Origin: Pestalotiopsis fici W106-1
Taxonomy: Eukaryota > Ascomycota > Sordariomycetes > Amphisphaeriales > Sporocadaceae
Direction: 5' to 3'
DNA length: 64,000 nucleotides
NCBI RefSeq assembly: GCF_000516985.1
Contig: NW_006917091.1
Span: 2,645,399 to 2,709,398, forward strand
In this document: positions 32,834 through 44,334 of the stretch, piece by piece
Position numbering within the stretch: position 1 is the stretch's first letter
How the letters are laid out: every line of letters starts with the position of its first letter
Notes under the pieces: model-generated
Told to the model about the DNA's origin: nothing
Database searches by the model: none
Seen by the model: the letters and a program-made list of their open reading frames with translations, nothing else
Made by a program: the position numbers and the translations under genes

Positions 32834-33950
32834 ATGGCATTCGTGAATTCACTCGGACGATGTATTGTCATTTTGACATTACTTGTATTACAATGCCACA
32901 GTCAAACTGTCACAGCATCGGCTCGTTTCATGGGCTGGTATGAACCACCATCTTCGGGTATGTTGAGAAAACTTCCCACATCTCCCTTTTGCGCTGACCA
33001 TTTCAGACCCTCAGGAAATGAATTGCGGTACCGACCAGAAATGGACGACCTCTGGAAAATATGGCGTATGTTGCAATACCGCCAAAACGTCTTGCCAGTT
33101 CCAGACGGCGTGTTCTTCCACTTGGGCTTTGGCAGATAGCGGTGGCACTGATATTGCATGGTATAGTGCCTTGTCGAAGTAACATGGCCGTTTCTGGAAG
33201 CTAACCGAAAATTTCGAACAGCACTGGCACTAGCACTTGCTACTCAATGATGGTGGTTTACCCAACAGGATCAGCAATCTACAATTACTTTTGCGGCCAA
33301 GGCTCATGGCCTGCCGCGACCGTCTTTCGACAACTAGATGCTACGACGACGACTACGAGCTCGAAGTCATCATGTATGTCCCTCCCGTTCATCTTCAGGT
33401 TGGCTCTCCACGCGACTAACACAAGTGCTCAACAGCAACTTCGTCGACAACATCAGCCTCCACTGGTGTACAGTCACTCACCACGGCTACGTCTACCACA
33501 CCAATGACCAGCACGGGCACCTCCATCATTAGTTCACCAACATCTTCCGAGCCCGCTACAACTTCTGCAGGCCCAAGCACGGGTACAATCGCTGGCGCCG
33601 TCGTCGGCAGTATTGTAGGTGTGGCCATTGTTGGTGCGCTGCTCTGGTTCCTCCTCCGGCGCAAAAAGGGTGGGAATGGTGGTAGTCATGCTCCTGGGGA
33701 AATGGCCGCCACGCATCCATACCAGTCGCCGGTACGTGAATCGGTGGCAAAGGTCGAACACGCGGGCTCACCGGAGCTCTATCAGCATCCGGTTGCGTAC
33801 AGCGATTCCCCGCAGGTTTACGAAATGGGCGGGCAGGTTCATGAAATGGGCGGAAATGTTCACGATGTGGGTGGAAATGTTCACGAGATGGGAGGAGGTC
33901 AGGCGCCTCACTATTATGAAATGGATGCATCGACTTATCACGGAAGGTGA
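32834..33950 (+). CDS. Single-pass Cys-rich cell-surface protein with repeated cytoplasmic tail
   Basis: Exons 32834-32957, 33007-33160, 33222-33373 and 33436-33950 give 314 aa, and all junctions keep frame. A signal peptide (residues 1-23, ending LQCHSQ) is followed by a cysteine-rich ectodomain (SGKYGVCCN, TACSSTWALADSGG, TSTCYSMMVVYP), a Thr/Ser stalk, one membrane helix (GTIAGAVVGSIVGVAIVGALL) and a basic stop-transfer RRKKGG. The cytoplasmic tail has about four seven-residue units (EMGGQVH, EMGGNVH, DVGGNVH, EMGGGQ). This is the common fungal surface protein plan (signal, Cys-rich region, S/T stalk, TM, short tail) also used by wall-stress sensors, though no WSC domain is evident. A role in wall sensing is inference only. 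The gene at 45452-46633 has a related design. Confidence 0.82.
33820..33900 (+). repeat. 21-bp tandem repeat encoding (V/Q)HEMGG(N/Q) units
   Basis: About four imperfect 21-bp copies (for example aatgttcacgatgtgggtgg and aatgttcacgagatgggagg) in the last exon of the surface protein keep the reading frame and encode the heptad VHEMGGN and variants. Confidence 0.8.
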
Positions 33951-34910
33951 AAAGTAGGAACTGGACCAACGCGGCATGTACTAGAGCAACCAAAATTATT
34001 CTACACGTTGAAAATGAGATGAGAAGACTATAGACCAGTCAAGACACTTATATAATGATAAATCAGAGTCATAATAAAGGATGGATGGAAGTATTGATTG
34101 ATGAGAATGTTTGGGTCCAAGTCTTCTGCACTGCTGGTGATGGACGTGGGTTATTGATTCAAACTCCTTGCTCATGATTGTATCTTTCTGGCGTCATGTT
34201 CGATAAAATGGTTGTCGAGCCGCTTGGATTCAACTCTTGAATGATTACAAGAGTGGGAAATTGTACATATGTAAGATGATCTCAAGAGATACAGAGGGTC
34301 AATATCTCGTTGTCTTGTTGTCATCCTGGCTCAAATGAAAATGAAAATGCATGACAACGATAAACACAGGTAGTCATCACTCATGTCCAAGGGTAACTAC
34401 GTCTGCGTCAATCTTCCCATGTCGAGTAGTCGCGTTGTACCATCCCGACCATCGAGCGAAGCCTTGACCCTCTTGGTGTCGAGAGATGCCACTTCCCTAA
34501 AAGGATCACATTATAAAGACCATTGTCATAACAGTCCGCGACCAAGCGCACCACAACAATCCGTGAACCCAAAACAATCCCCCATTTCCAACAAGCGCGC
34601 TGGCCGTTGGCAAAAGTCTACTACCACACGGCATCTGCTTTTCACACCTGCACATAGCTTTTTACTTTCTACAACCAAGCATTACATTTCCTCCAACTCG
34701 TGGCGGACAGCACAACTTATACCGCCCTTTTGTGGCTCAAACTCAACAGAAAGCTTTTTGATTCTTATACCGCCGATAACTTCTTGGAGCCCGCCTCACG
34801 TTTCGATATCACGAGTCGGTGCCATCAAAGAGCGCAACAGCAATTCAGAAATAGGAATCATTTCCACCTCCGGTATTTCGCATACTCGATCTCTTTCCAA
34901 AAAACTAGCG
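33951..34910. other. Intergenic / 5' leader
   Basis: No separate gene called. From 34383 the frame of the following gene is open without stops, but the translation has the composition of untranslated DNA (many Ser, Pro, His, Thr; no pattern), so it is treated as 5' leader. Confidence 0.45.
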
Positions 34911-35444
34911 ATGGCCGAGAACGAAGACCACGATGTTGACGACGAACGAATTCGTCTCGAAAATGACGTTCGCGTCAGCGAGGCGAAGTATGAACAATTA
35001 GACCAAGCCAGACATGACAACATCCGCGCCATTGGAATTCTCAAACAACATATAAATAGGTACTCGTCACTGATAGGTGAACTCGAGCAAGCGAGGGATA
35101 CCATGTTTCCGCTGTTAAATCCCATTTTCAGAGGGCCCTATTTTGTTTTGGGCGCCCCTGGGATCGAGAGTTTCCAGGTTGAAAGAGAAGCTATTCTCAT
35201 GGCAGCGAGCAATTTCGTCCACCGGCTAATGGACAGAATCAATGAGGTCAAGGCCGCCAGGACTTCAGCTCTTGACCGTTTACATTTGGAGACACGCTAC
35301 AGACATGTGCTGAGGAACAGTCTGAAAGAAAATAGATACTTTCGCAATATAACCAACGAACGCCTGAGGCAGCTGGGGTCTAAGCCATCCCTCATGTTGA
35401 ACCAGGGTTCCGAGGCAGGCCGAATTCGACGATGGTCCCTTTGA
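34911..35444 (+). CDS. Hypothetical coiled-coil protein
   Basis: A 177-aa protein starting MAENEDHDVDDERIRLENDV. The chosen ATG at 34911 begins an acidic, clearly protein-like segment. The same frame is open back to 34383, but that part looks non-coding. Residues about 10-65 have heptad-like spacing of Leu/Ile/Val with many charged residues (ERIRLEND, AKYEQLDQARHDNIRAIGI), suggesting a coiled coil. A second helical region spans about 105-155. No signal peptide, membrane helix or known domain is visible. Function unknown. Confidence 0.55.
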   Translation: MAENEDHDVDDERIRLENDVRVSEAKYEQLDQARHDNIRAIGILKQHINRYSSLIGELEQARDTMFPLLNPIFRGPYFVLGAPGIESFQVEREAILMAASNFVHRLMDRINEVKAARTSALDRLHLETRYRHVLRNSLKENRYFRNITNERLRQLGSKPSLMLNQGSEAGRIRRWSL

Positions 35445-36057
35445 CTCCTATGTAGCCCTTCCTCAAAGCAGTATTGGTCACCTGAGTTTTGACCTGTCGG
35501 CTCCCGGTTTACGTTGGTTGTTGGCCAAGGTGCACTAAGAGTTCCGAATCCTGTCGCGCGGTCTATTCAGAAAATATACAAAGCGTTTATGATTCATCAT
35601 CAGTTATGGCGGTCTCGGCGATTCCACATTCCACGCAGACGTGGGAGCGGATCAGACGGACTTAGTGGCGGGGCCCGGTTTCTTTTTGACTGTCGAGGAG
35701 CTTGGGCAAATGGGTCATAATCGTCCACTGAAGCCTTATGGTCATTTGTTAATTGTAACTTTAGATAGCGATAGGTGGCGGAGAACTGCGACTTTCAAAG
35801 CTGAAAGTATCGGTTCCAAGAAGATAGTATGAACGTGGGATAATGTCGTCGCAGACCACGGGATTCCATAACCGCATACCAAATAATAATATTGGTCTTG
35901 TCAGAATATTATCGAATTTTATGCGTGCGAAGGGTGATGGTTGTAAGACATTCTTCGTTTCCATTTCTGCTCAATTGATCCTTGATTTGCAGTATTCGAC
36001 TTTCAACTCAACGCGGTGCGGCTGATATGCCTTCGAAACATGTCATCCAAAAGTCGC
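35445..36057. other. Intergenic, convergent 3' ends
   Basis: No gene is supported between the coiled-coil gene and the end of the 7TM-like gene. Short frames only. Confidence 0.5.
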
Positions 36058-37642
36058 CTAGGGTGGAGCGGTCGGTATGGATAATGTCCTTGACTTTGTT
36101 TCCCGCTCGGATTCGTCGGTGAGAAGTGTCTCGTTGCAGCTGGGTCCGCAGGATGAGTGCGCCTTGGACAAATCGTCGGGTAGAGTGACCCAGTGTATGA
36201 TTATGGAAGTTGCTATGACTATAGCCATGGTTAGCCAACTCATAAACGATGGGTGGACGGACAACCAAAGCATAGGTATACTCACTATCGACTGTACAGC
36301 AAGTCATGCAAAGCCAAACCACTTCACTTCGGAGGATCAAAAGTGCTGTCACGTTGCTGTTGTCCTAGAGTTAGCCCACACAGCCCATCCTATTGGAAGC
36401 ACATACTTACGCCATGCTGATGAGCAATGTGCTGACACACCCAATGACGGTTCGGATGGCAAGTTTTCGTAGCTTGGTGTTTAGGGGCTTGGCCTGTAAT
36501 GCCGCGTCTCCGCCTGACAAGACCGGAGGCGGTGGCATCTTTTGCCGTACCGAGTAAGTGTCTAGGAAGCCATGGTCAATATCAAGGACTTGGCGATAAA
36601 GGTTGTGTGTGTTATCCTACTCATTAGTGGCTTGAGGAAGAGTATAGTGAGGTAAATCTACTTTGATGTCAATATGCCGTCCATTCGATCAAGGTATGAT
36701 TAGCACAAACATTTGCTGCAACGTCAAATACGATTAAGGGGATGATGAGCTCCCACTCAATGCCAAGGATACATTGGCCATCTCTGATATAAGCAATGCG
36801 ACTGGTTGGTTAGCTTGTGCGATATTGCACAGGAAGGAAGAATGAAGAAAAGAAGAAAAGCTTACTAAACAAAATCCAGAATCCCGATAACTCCGTAAAG
36901 ACCTGTAATATTGATTAACATTGCCCCGTGTCAATATAGGAGACCTAACAACAGGATCCGTACCCAACATTCCAAATGTATTCCAAAGGTATAATTTCGA
37001 TTTCAAGCGACTTTTCGTGGATCCGCTCACAATATACTACACGTGGCTTAGATGTATATTTTCAAATGTACTTTATGTGAAGGGCACTTACAGCTCGGTC
37101 CACGAGGAAGAGATAAATGGCCTAAGGGTTGATTAGTCGGGCAACCTTAATCGAGACGTCCAAACATACAATCTGAATAGCAATTAGTATCAAATCCTTA
37201 AGCGCTGAATGTCGGAGGACTTACCTTTGTCAATAGGTACACTCCCAAGCACAAGAAGCTTGCAGCATTACATGCGTGCATATTCCTCCCAGTGTAAACA
37301 CCAAATTGTAGGATGATCAGTGAGGATACAAACACCATGGAGAGTAGGTATATCGCAAAGACCACTAAACTCGTCAATATGATTGTCTCACTTTTGGGGT
37401 TCCAGCCGTCAACATACGCCATATTAACCAAGGTAGCTTTTGTCGATGGCTGACAATCGCATACTTGTATCCTTAAGATGATGTTAGCAATCTAAAATCT
37501 TTCCCACTCCCCATCCGATATACCACACACCGAGAAGAGTCGAAACGACTATTGCTGCCAGGACACATACTGAGAGGGAGGCAACCCTACCTCCCAGCGG
37601 GTCGCGGGAGGGTCCCGGCTCAAATCCTCCTGGCACGCTCAT
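36058..37642 (-). CDS. Multi-exon 7TM-like fungal integral membrane protein
   Basis: Minus-strand exons: 37524-37642, 37225-37471, (37170-37172), 37092-37121, 36964-37036, 36866-36902, 36711-36801, 36621-36657, 36411-36561, 36286-36356, 36058-36218, giving 339 aa (338 if the 3-nt exon is skipped). Every junction keeps frame with GT-AG ends and introns of 48-67 bp. The product has about seven hydrophobic segments. The order is VCVLAAIVVSTLLGVW, then SLVVFAIYLLSMVFVSSLIIL, AIYLFLVDRAYIVSG, KLYLWNTFGMLGLYGVIGIL, YRIAYIRDGQCILGIEWEL then IIPLIVFDV, TLLISMANVTALLIL and IATSIIIHWVTLP. The motif DGQCILGIEWEL with the preceding YRIAYIRD is characteristic of a fungal membrane protein family usually annotated as integral membrane or GPCR-like protein. 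It should sit in the plasma membrane with a hydrophilic C-tail. Ligand and signalling role are unknown. Confidence 0.82.
37170..37172 (-). other. Candidate 3-nt microexon (ATT, Ile)
   Basis: Between exons 37225-37471 and 37092-37121 the gap is 103 bp, against 52-67 bp for the other introns of this gene. It divides into two good introns, 37173-37224 (GTAAGT, CTAAT branch, TTCAG) and 37122-37169 (GTATGT, CTAAT branch, TTAG), with only ATT between them. Including it gives LLTK-I-AIYLFL in frame. The alternative is one longer intron. Confidence 0.5.
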
Positions 37643-40327
37643 CGCAAAGTGTCCAAATTGACGACGACGCTGAAGAGGCGTTGCGGGCGGCGCAAAGACC
37701 GTGAAAGATACATGAATGGGGTTTTCCTCGTCAGGGATTTATTACGGGAGAAACGTTGTCGGGAAATTGTTCGTTATCTTTTGCGGGCGAAAAGGACAAG
37801 AGAGAAGAGGCAGTGCAGCCAGTCAGCTACGTAGGTAGGTAGTTAGGTTGAACCCGTCCGTCAGCCAGTGAGGGGCCATCAAGGGGAATCTTCCGATTCT
37901 ATCCTACCATGTTGCGCTCATGACGCGATGTTCTACGCTACCAAAGTATATTGCCAGACCCCTGGGGTCCCGACTCGCGGGTGTGGAAAAGGACCCCAAG
38001 CTATGATTTTTGGCAAGACGACCTGTCGCCACGATGGACTAACACCCCCAAACTCCTGGGACTTTCAACGGTAAGAAATATACGACTCTTTGGGAAAAGA
38101 ACCAAAAATTCCGAGGTGTTTACCACGAGGCTTGATTCGGGGTTGAGTCATTGCAAAAGTTGCCATCGCTTAGCGTTGCAGACTCGACATATGTGATTCG
38201 ACACGCAATGACTTTCAGGTTCCGAATGAAGCCATTTGACAGATTGTTGGCGTATATGCTCCAATATAAACGTAGCTATAAACGGAGCGGTATCCGACGT
38301 CTTTCAAATGTGCTCCGCGGAAATTGGTGAGCACCGACAGCGATCGTGCCGTCGATTCACGTGCCTGCCGGCATTAGCCAAATAACCAAACTTGCTAGTC
38401 AGATATTTAGTGAGTTTTTCGTTTCTCTCATACGTTGCGCTGGCGATGATGTGAATCTCTAGCATCCCGAACGCAGCTCCTGATGGATACTCTGCTGAAA
38501 ATGCTCGATAATAGAGTGACAAGACAATACTCAGGATTGATTAGCAATACATCGTATTCATCACCGCTCTTGAAGGTTGTCAATGCGTCGTGGGCTGTGC
38601 ATACATAATACCACCAAAGGTAGTAAGATCGAGTGGCAATCGATCGGTAGGGGAAAAGGGGACGTCTAGGGACTCTCTGGGCCTATACTCACAGGGTTAA
38701 ACAGCAAGTAAGCCAAGCCCATGTCCGACCTTGCCGACGTTGGAGCAAAGATGGCTGTAGCCCAGTCAGTGGATCCAAGTTTGGGCAAAATCCGGGGCGG
38801 CGCCGCTGCAAAGGCTCTAAACCGGGCCGTTGGCAAAGTCTAATGGGCGGGCGTATTCCGACCGACGCCTTGCGCTGGTGTACCAGTAAAAGAAGAATTC
38901 CTTGGCTTCAAAAGTTGCCTACGAGATGCACAGCGGTTTGTCCATTATCCTATTTCGGAAGCGACGCCGGGCAACGGTGCGGCATCCGTTCGACCGCACG
39001 CGCTCCTACTCAGGACTGGCTCCGCTGATCTTTGATTTGCCGGACCCTCGAACACCAAGGGAATATAAAGGGTTTATCAAATGTCAGCTGATTGATGCGT
39101 GGCTCCTCAGCTTGTGGTTGCATCACTCGGTGCCGATACGCCAGCTCTTAAGTTCTTCAAAGCTTTGCACTATGATGTCGAGATAACCTATTTGCTCAAT
39201 ATTTTGCAGTTTTGGGCCACGCAACATAAAGGCAACAGACAACCTAGGTTAGGGCGATTTCCCCCCTAGTGTTGATCGTGTAATCGGTCACATCCCATCT
39301 ACCGAAGGTGCAAGGTTTGAGCTAACAGACATGAAATCAGTCTGGTGCCGGACGTTGGGGGCGGTCAGGGCGTAAGCATAAACTAGAAGCCATGGAAGAC
39401 CCAATAGCTCTTCGCCATCTCAGTTTGCCGCAAAAAACAGACTGCGCCATGGAATAAATACGTGTTTATGAACGAGGAGGCCAACTCTGTAGTATTCTCC
39501 CTTAGCCAGTTGGCCCCAGGAGATATTATACTAGTCCCAATTCCTAGCCTCGGCTTACCTGTTGCAACTTTGCCGTGGGTTTTTTGTTTTCAATCGGGAA
39601 CGAGTGGACTTGTATTCCATTACACCCCAGTGCACTCCTGGAGCATGTGTGCAGCTGAAAAGGGTTCACTCCGCAGAGCATCGGTCTTTTCGAATTCCTT
39701 GTGCTTTTCTTGATCCTTTCCGACTCGGGAGAAGCCAATCTTTGCCATTTGGTCAATTGCCGATTCTTCCTGATGAGAATATGGAGGATTCAATGTCCAG
39801 TTTGGTAATGTCGTGACGTATCACCCAAGGCAATTGGTTTAGTGCTTGACAAACCATCATGTTCATGGGTCAGTTGATCAGGTCTTTAAATAGTCTGTTT
39901 GCCAAGAATATCTTACGCCGTTGTGAGTACACTCGGCTGTGACTTTTCTGCTCCTATTCTTTCTTTGTGCCGTACTTTGAGGTAGATGTGGCTATACTTT
40001 GCTCTTGCCCAACGAGAGGTTTTTACATCTCGATCCATGTTAACGGTAGCAGCCATTGAACGTTGGACGGGCATACCAATCAAACGTCAAAGCTCGAAGG
40101 CTGCATATCTCGGAAGCAAAGCCTTTCGGCCTATACCTAGAAAATATTTACTACAGACGAAGAAGGCCTTCGTTTGATATAGCGCTAGGCCAAGGAGCGT
40201 ACCGCTTTAATTTCAAACGTCATCTCTCTTTCACAACTGCAGGAAATTCCGCATTCACTTTAATCGAAGAAACCAGCTCAAACGCTCATTCCGATCATTC
40301 TCTGGTGCGGAACTTTTCTAGACATGC
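37643..40327. other. Gene-poor stretch, 2.7 kb
   Basis: It begins with the promoter of the 7TM-like gene (GTAGGTAGGTAG-like run at 37831-37843). No supported coding sequence follows. Several overlapping frames at 38840-39190 and 39460-39820 lack domain-like composition. Confidence 0.5.
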
Positions 40328-41179
40328 CTATGCTGATGTTGATGTATGGTTACTTTGGCTCTTTCTCCCTGTCGCAGTGCGGCCGCAATCAGGCGAGACG
40401 CAAATCGTTGACCGCTGCTCCATGTCGGCCAGTATCTGCTGAAGCTCTGGAGCCGGGACGACACTCCCAAGGCCAGCAGTCAAGCGACTTTTTCCTGGCC
40501 TGATACACAACCATGTGCAGTCATGTGTATTGTACATAGTAGTAGGCGAGTGCTTGGTCTTTTCATGGCATATGAGATCCTCGGCATTCCAATAAAGAAT
40601 GGGTGGATGGATGATAGGTATAGAGTTCATGGTATCAAAGGCGGAAGGATGGAAGGATTTGGGATAATTTAGGAATGTCTGGATATTACTAGACGTCTTC
40701 ATATAGTGCGATATCGATGCCTGGTGCATCACAATGGTAGAAAGAGGAATAAGAGAAATTGTTACATGATGCGCATGCTCACAGCAGAAATCCAGGACCA
40801 CTTGTTCCCCAGAATACTGCTGCAGGCACGGCCCAGACGGCAAGGCTTCATTAAAATATGACGAAATCTGGGGGCTACCCTTCTCTTGGCAGTCAGCCTG
40901 AACATTCGACAAGTAAGAAACCCTCCCTTGTTGAAGATGATCAATGATGACAGCGGCGCAGCGCATATATTCCCACAGTTCCCCCGCATTGCGCCAAGAA
41001 CGCATTTCATAATACTTGATATTTCCAAAAAAAGGGTCGGATCTGCCGTCGATTACGTGAATTAAAGCTTTTCTCCCCTGCGCAAGCATATGTTGGTCAA
41101 GGATTGAGTCCCTTACAGAATCTCGATGGTAGGATTGAGCTGAAGAATTGGTATAAGAACTAAAAGTCTTGGCCGACAC
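40328..41179 (-). CDS. Hypothetical protein, uncertain ORF
   Basis: A 283-codon open frame in an otherwise gene-poor stretch. The translation is soluble and Ser/His-rich, with segments such as YYEMRSWRNAGELWEYMRC that look protein-like, but no domain, signal peptide or membrane helix is recognised. No intron is needed. Length is the main argument, since it is the longest frame between 37643 and 46882. It may be a lineage-specific gene, or chance. Confidence 0.42.
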   Translation of the reverse strand: MSAKTFSSYTNSSAQSYHRDSVRDSILDQHMLAQGRKALIHVIDGRSDPFFGNIKYYEMRSWRNAGELWEYMRCAAVIIDHLQQGRVSYLSNVQADCQEKGSPQISSYFNEALPSGPCLQQYSGEQVVLDFCCEHAHHVTISLIPLSTIVMHQASISHYMKTSSNIQTFLNYPKSFHPSAFDTMNSIPIIHPPILYWNAEDLICHEKTKHSPTTMYNTHDCTWLCIRPGKSRLTAGLGSVVPAPELQQILADMEQRSTICVSPDCGRTATGRKSQSNHTSTSA

Positions 41180-41530
41180 AAAAAAAGAACAACTCTAGTG
41201 CTTCTATAACCTCAAATGGATATCTTCCCGAAGATCACAGTGGCTCAGCAAGACAACATTCTAGATGAGCTTATACTGAGAATTCCATGATAGAGTCATG
41301 TCTCGAACCCGGTGTTGGATATCCCAAAGAATGATCAACGGCGTAAACTGTAGAGGGTCACATTATAAATACGAGTGAAAGTCCGTCGATAACGATGAGA
41401 AAAAAGTATCAAAAAACTCTACTTATATCCAATAAACATTGCCTGATTGACTTAAAATTCATACATTAGTTCCTACTCTCATCATCGTATATTCTCATAC
41501 AAGAGCCACTCCCAATAGCCAGTCGTCACA
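41180..41530. promoter_or_regulatory. Divergent promoter region
   Basis: A 351-bp AT-rich gap between the minus-strand hypothetical ORF and the secreted Cys-rich gene, with TATAAATA-like sequence at 41363-41372 upstream of the latter. No coding sequence. Confidence 0.4.
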
Positions 41531-42088
41531 ATGCGTTACTCTACTGTCCTGTCTCTCCTCGCTCTGAACAGCGTTTCGGCCTTCAAGACCGATGTCGACC
41601 ACAACAACGAGATGACCGAGACGGTGCGCGCCGACTCTGGCTACAGCATCGACGAGTTCAACGACCTGGTCGACTCGGTGCTCGACGCGTGCGACAGCAA
41701 CGGCTGCGACTCGGGCACGGAAAAGTGCAACATTGCCCACTGCATCTCGATTGACGGCGACAACCTCGACGACAACCACGACAACATCCTCGAGATTGTC
41801 GGCGAGTACATCAAGAACTCGATGAAGACCGAGGACACGACCATTTCCGACTGCACCAGCTCGGGCTGCGGGTTCCTCGATGCCACAAACTACACCATCC
41901 CCGGCTACATCTCGCTCAGACGCAACTACGACAATGACGACCCCAACACTCTGTACAAGATCTCCATCAGCACGTCCGAGTCCAAGGATGCTTGTGGTGC
42001 CGTCTTTGATGCGCTGTCGGCTGCTGGAGGATCACTCGGGGCCGCGGACCTCTTTGGTGCTATCAAGGTTGCCGTTTGCACCGAGTAG
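41531..42088 (+). CDS. Small secreted cysteine-rich protein
   Basis: A 185-aa protein with a signal peptide (MRYSTVLSLLALNSVSA, cleaved before FKTDV). The mature part is acidic (many Asp and Glu, e.g. SIDEFNDLVDSVLDACDS) and has eight cysteines in the arrangement DACDSNGCDSGTEKCNIAHC, then SDCTSSGCGF, then DACGA and a final VAVC, consistent with four disulfides. One N-glycosylation site is visible (NYTI). It should be secreted. The size, signal and Cys content fit a small secreted protein or candidate effector, but no family is recognised and no toxic activity is implied. Codons end overwhelmingly in C or G, unlike the AT-rich surroundings, which suggests strong expression. Confidence 0.83.
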   Translation: MRYSTVLSLLALNSVSAFKTDVDHNNEMTETVRADSGYSIDEFNDLVDSVLDACDSNGCDSGTEKCNIAHCISIDGDNLDDNHDNILEIVGEYIKNSMKTEDTTISDCTSSGCGFLDATNYTIPGYISLRRNYDNDDPNTLYKISISTSESKDACGAVFDALSAAGGSLGAADLFGAIKVAVCTE

Positions 42089-44309
42089 ATACAATCAAAG
42101 AAATCATGTCTATACTCTTTTTGCTCTTACTACTTGTACGGAGTTGAATCTGGGTCATCTGGGTCGGGGTTCTTTTGGGCAAGGATATAAGGATATCGGG
42201 TGGTTCAACGCAGAATTCAACCACTCTGTTACTAAAGAGATGCGCTTAGTGGGCGGCCCTGTGCTAAATGTAACACAATAAAACCACTAAATATTACACT
42301 ACCATTCCTCGACCGTATTGTCGTCGAATCTTGAGATGATCCTTGCGATGCCTTTTTTGAGAGAGAGACCCCTAATATCCGTACTATTTGTAGGTAGGTA
42401 ATGTTCAAGCCTGTATTGCATACGTCGCACAGTTGGTCAGTGTGCTGAACGGCAACTACGATTAGCGTGCTTCAGCGTCGCATTTGTGGCAGGGTCAGAA
42501 GGGTGATTGGGCGATTGGGGCGCCGCCACAGCGGATGCACCCGCATTTAACAGTCGTAGTGTCATGCCTAGTGGTGCCCTATATGTCGGTCGCACGCAAC
42601 CTGCAGGGCGGCCGATATGATATTAGCGGATCGACCCGAGCCATATACGATGCAACATTGGTATCAATTCCAAGTAACATTAGACATCAGTGTAGAGAAC
42701 ACCAGGCCTGGCCGATCCTAAATGATGGTTGCATTAAGTACGAACCAACCCCTATGCAGGACATTATATCGGCAACAGAATCCGTCTTTACGAGCCAGCT
42801 TGCAAATTAGAAAGAAAGAGACGAAAGATCTTTTTGTTGGTTGGGTCTTTACTTGCTTCACTTTTACTGCCTGCCCTCTTCGACGTAATCAGATCACAAA
42901 GTGCCGATTTGATCCACAGCCGGAGTAGCGGAGATATCAGTTTAGGAGAACTACATCCTTATCTGTGAGCTTTTTTTCTGCATTTGACACTTTGCAGGTA
43001 TTCGAAAGAAGCATCATCGATTAAAGGTAGCTGTGCCAAGCTAGCGCATGGTCGTCGGCGTAAGCTTGGCTCTTGGCATAAGAAGACGGGATTGTAGAGC
43101 AGAGTAGCTCTTTCGGGCAGTAAGTTGTACTGTGTAGATGTATATGCTGCCATGTCACCATTTCAGCCACGTCACCATTTCAGCCACATGTCAGCCTCTT
43201 TGCTATAATCACTTGCAGCCAATTTCGTGTAACACCTCGAGTCTGAATAGTAGATGAATCATAATGCACCATGCTCAACTCACTCGGTTTCACACCCGCA
43301 ATATTCTTAGTCTTGGATACATCGAATCCACTTGACAGCTTGGCTTTACTATGGTTCATAAACATGGATGACTGCATTCGAGGAAACTGTGAACGTGTTG
43401 CTATGGGATGGCTGACAAGTATAAGAAGAGGGGGTTCACGGAAAGTTTGCCACTCTTCTTGCCTCCCAATACTCACAAGAAATTCTAGGTGAGAATATTT
43501 TGTTTCCCCATCTTCGAAACAAACATGTATTCAGATCCTGTTCCGCTTGCGTTGGCCGTTCGCCCGTCATGTGTCTCGCTACTTGAAGGGATCGGGTATC
43601 CTGGCGCCACCCTTATCTTAATTCTATAGAAATCACAGTAATATATAATGATAATGGCAAGGCTTCCTAGCTCGACCCAATTACTCCACTGGCCAATAAA
43701 TTGTGACAGTTGCAAATGTAGAAACTAAGATTGGGTCCTCTCTTGACAGCCTACCAAGAAGTCTTTTGAGTTATTCGGATTCTGTCTAGTGATTCTCAAC
43801 TCTGCGGAGGATCTCAAAGCAGCGCAGGATCTTTTGTGGTGTACGTAATCAAACCCTTTCACCGCGCTTCATGCCAAATCCCTGGTACTCATTTGCATAC
43901 GTACGTAACAAATGGTTATTAAGCAGGATGCAATGAATGGATCCTCACAAGCCTTGTAAGGCTATCGGCTACATACCTCGCAGGGATGGTGGACTACGCC
44001 ACGCTGCCACGGGAAGAAAGTTCATTCGCCCTTCTACGAATAGCCTGGAACCAATGAGGTGGCATTATATCAAAGTATATGATCTGATACTATAACATGG
44101 GTGAGCCATGCCTTGCAGGGCCGGTTGAGAAAGACAGCACGCCGAGAGTATTTTGAGCATGTCACAGGCAGTCAATCGTTCGAATTTCACCGAGGTATGG
44201 TTGATTTCCAGCCAAGCAGTCAGATCAAGCCTGTCTGGAGGCTGCCCTTTTATTTACAGAATTAAGCCTGTTCTTGAACCATAGACGTCGTGCCGTGGTA
44301 TGCATCGCC

Positions 44310-44334
44310 CTTTTTTTTTTTTTTTCTTTTTTTT
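44310..44334. repeat. Poly(T) tract
   Basis: Two T runs separated by a single C at about 44310-44334. This is a simple low-complexity tract. Confidence 0.8.

Noticed and set aside
34383..34910. N-terminal extension of the coiled-coil protein
   Set aside because: The frame is open but the translation lacks protein-like pattern. A good ATG at 34911 starts a clear acidic helical region.
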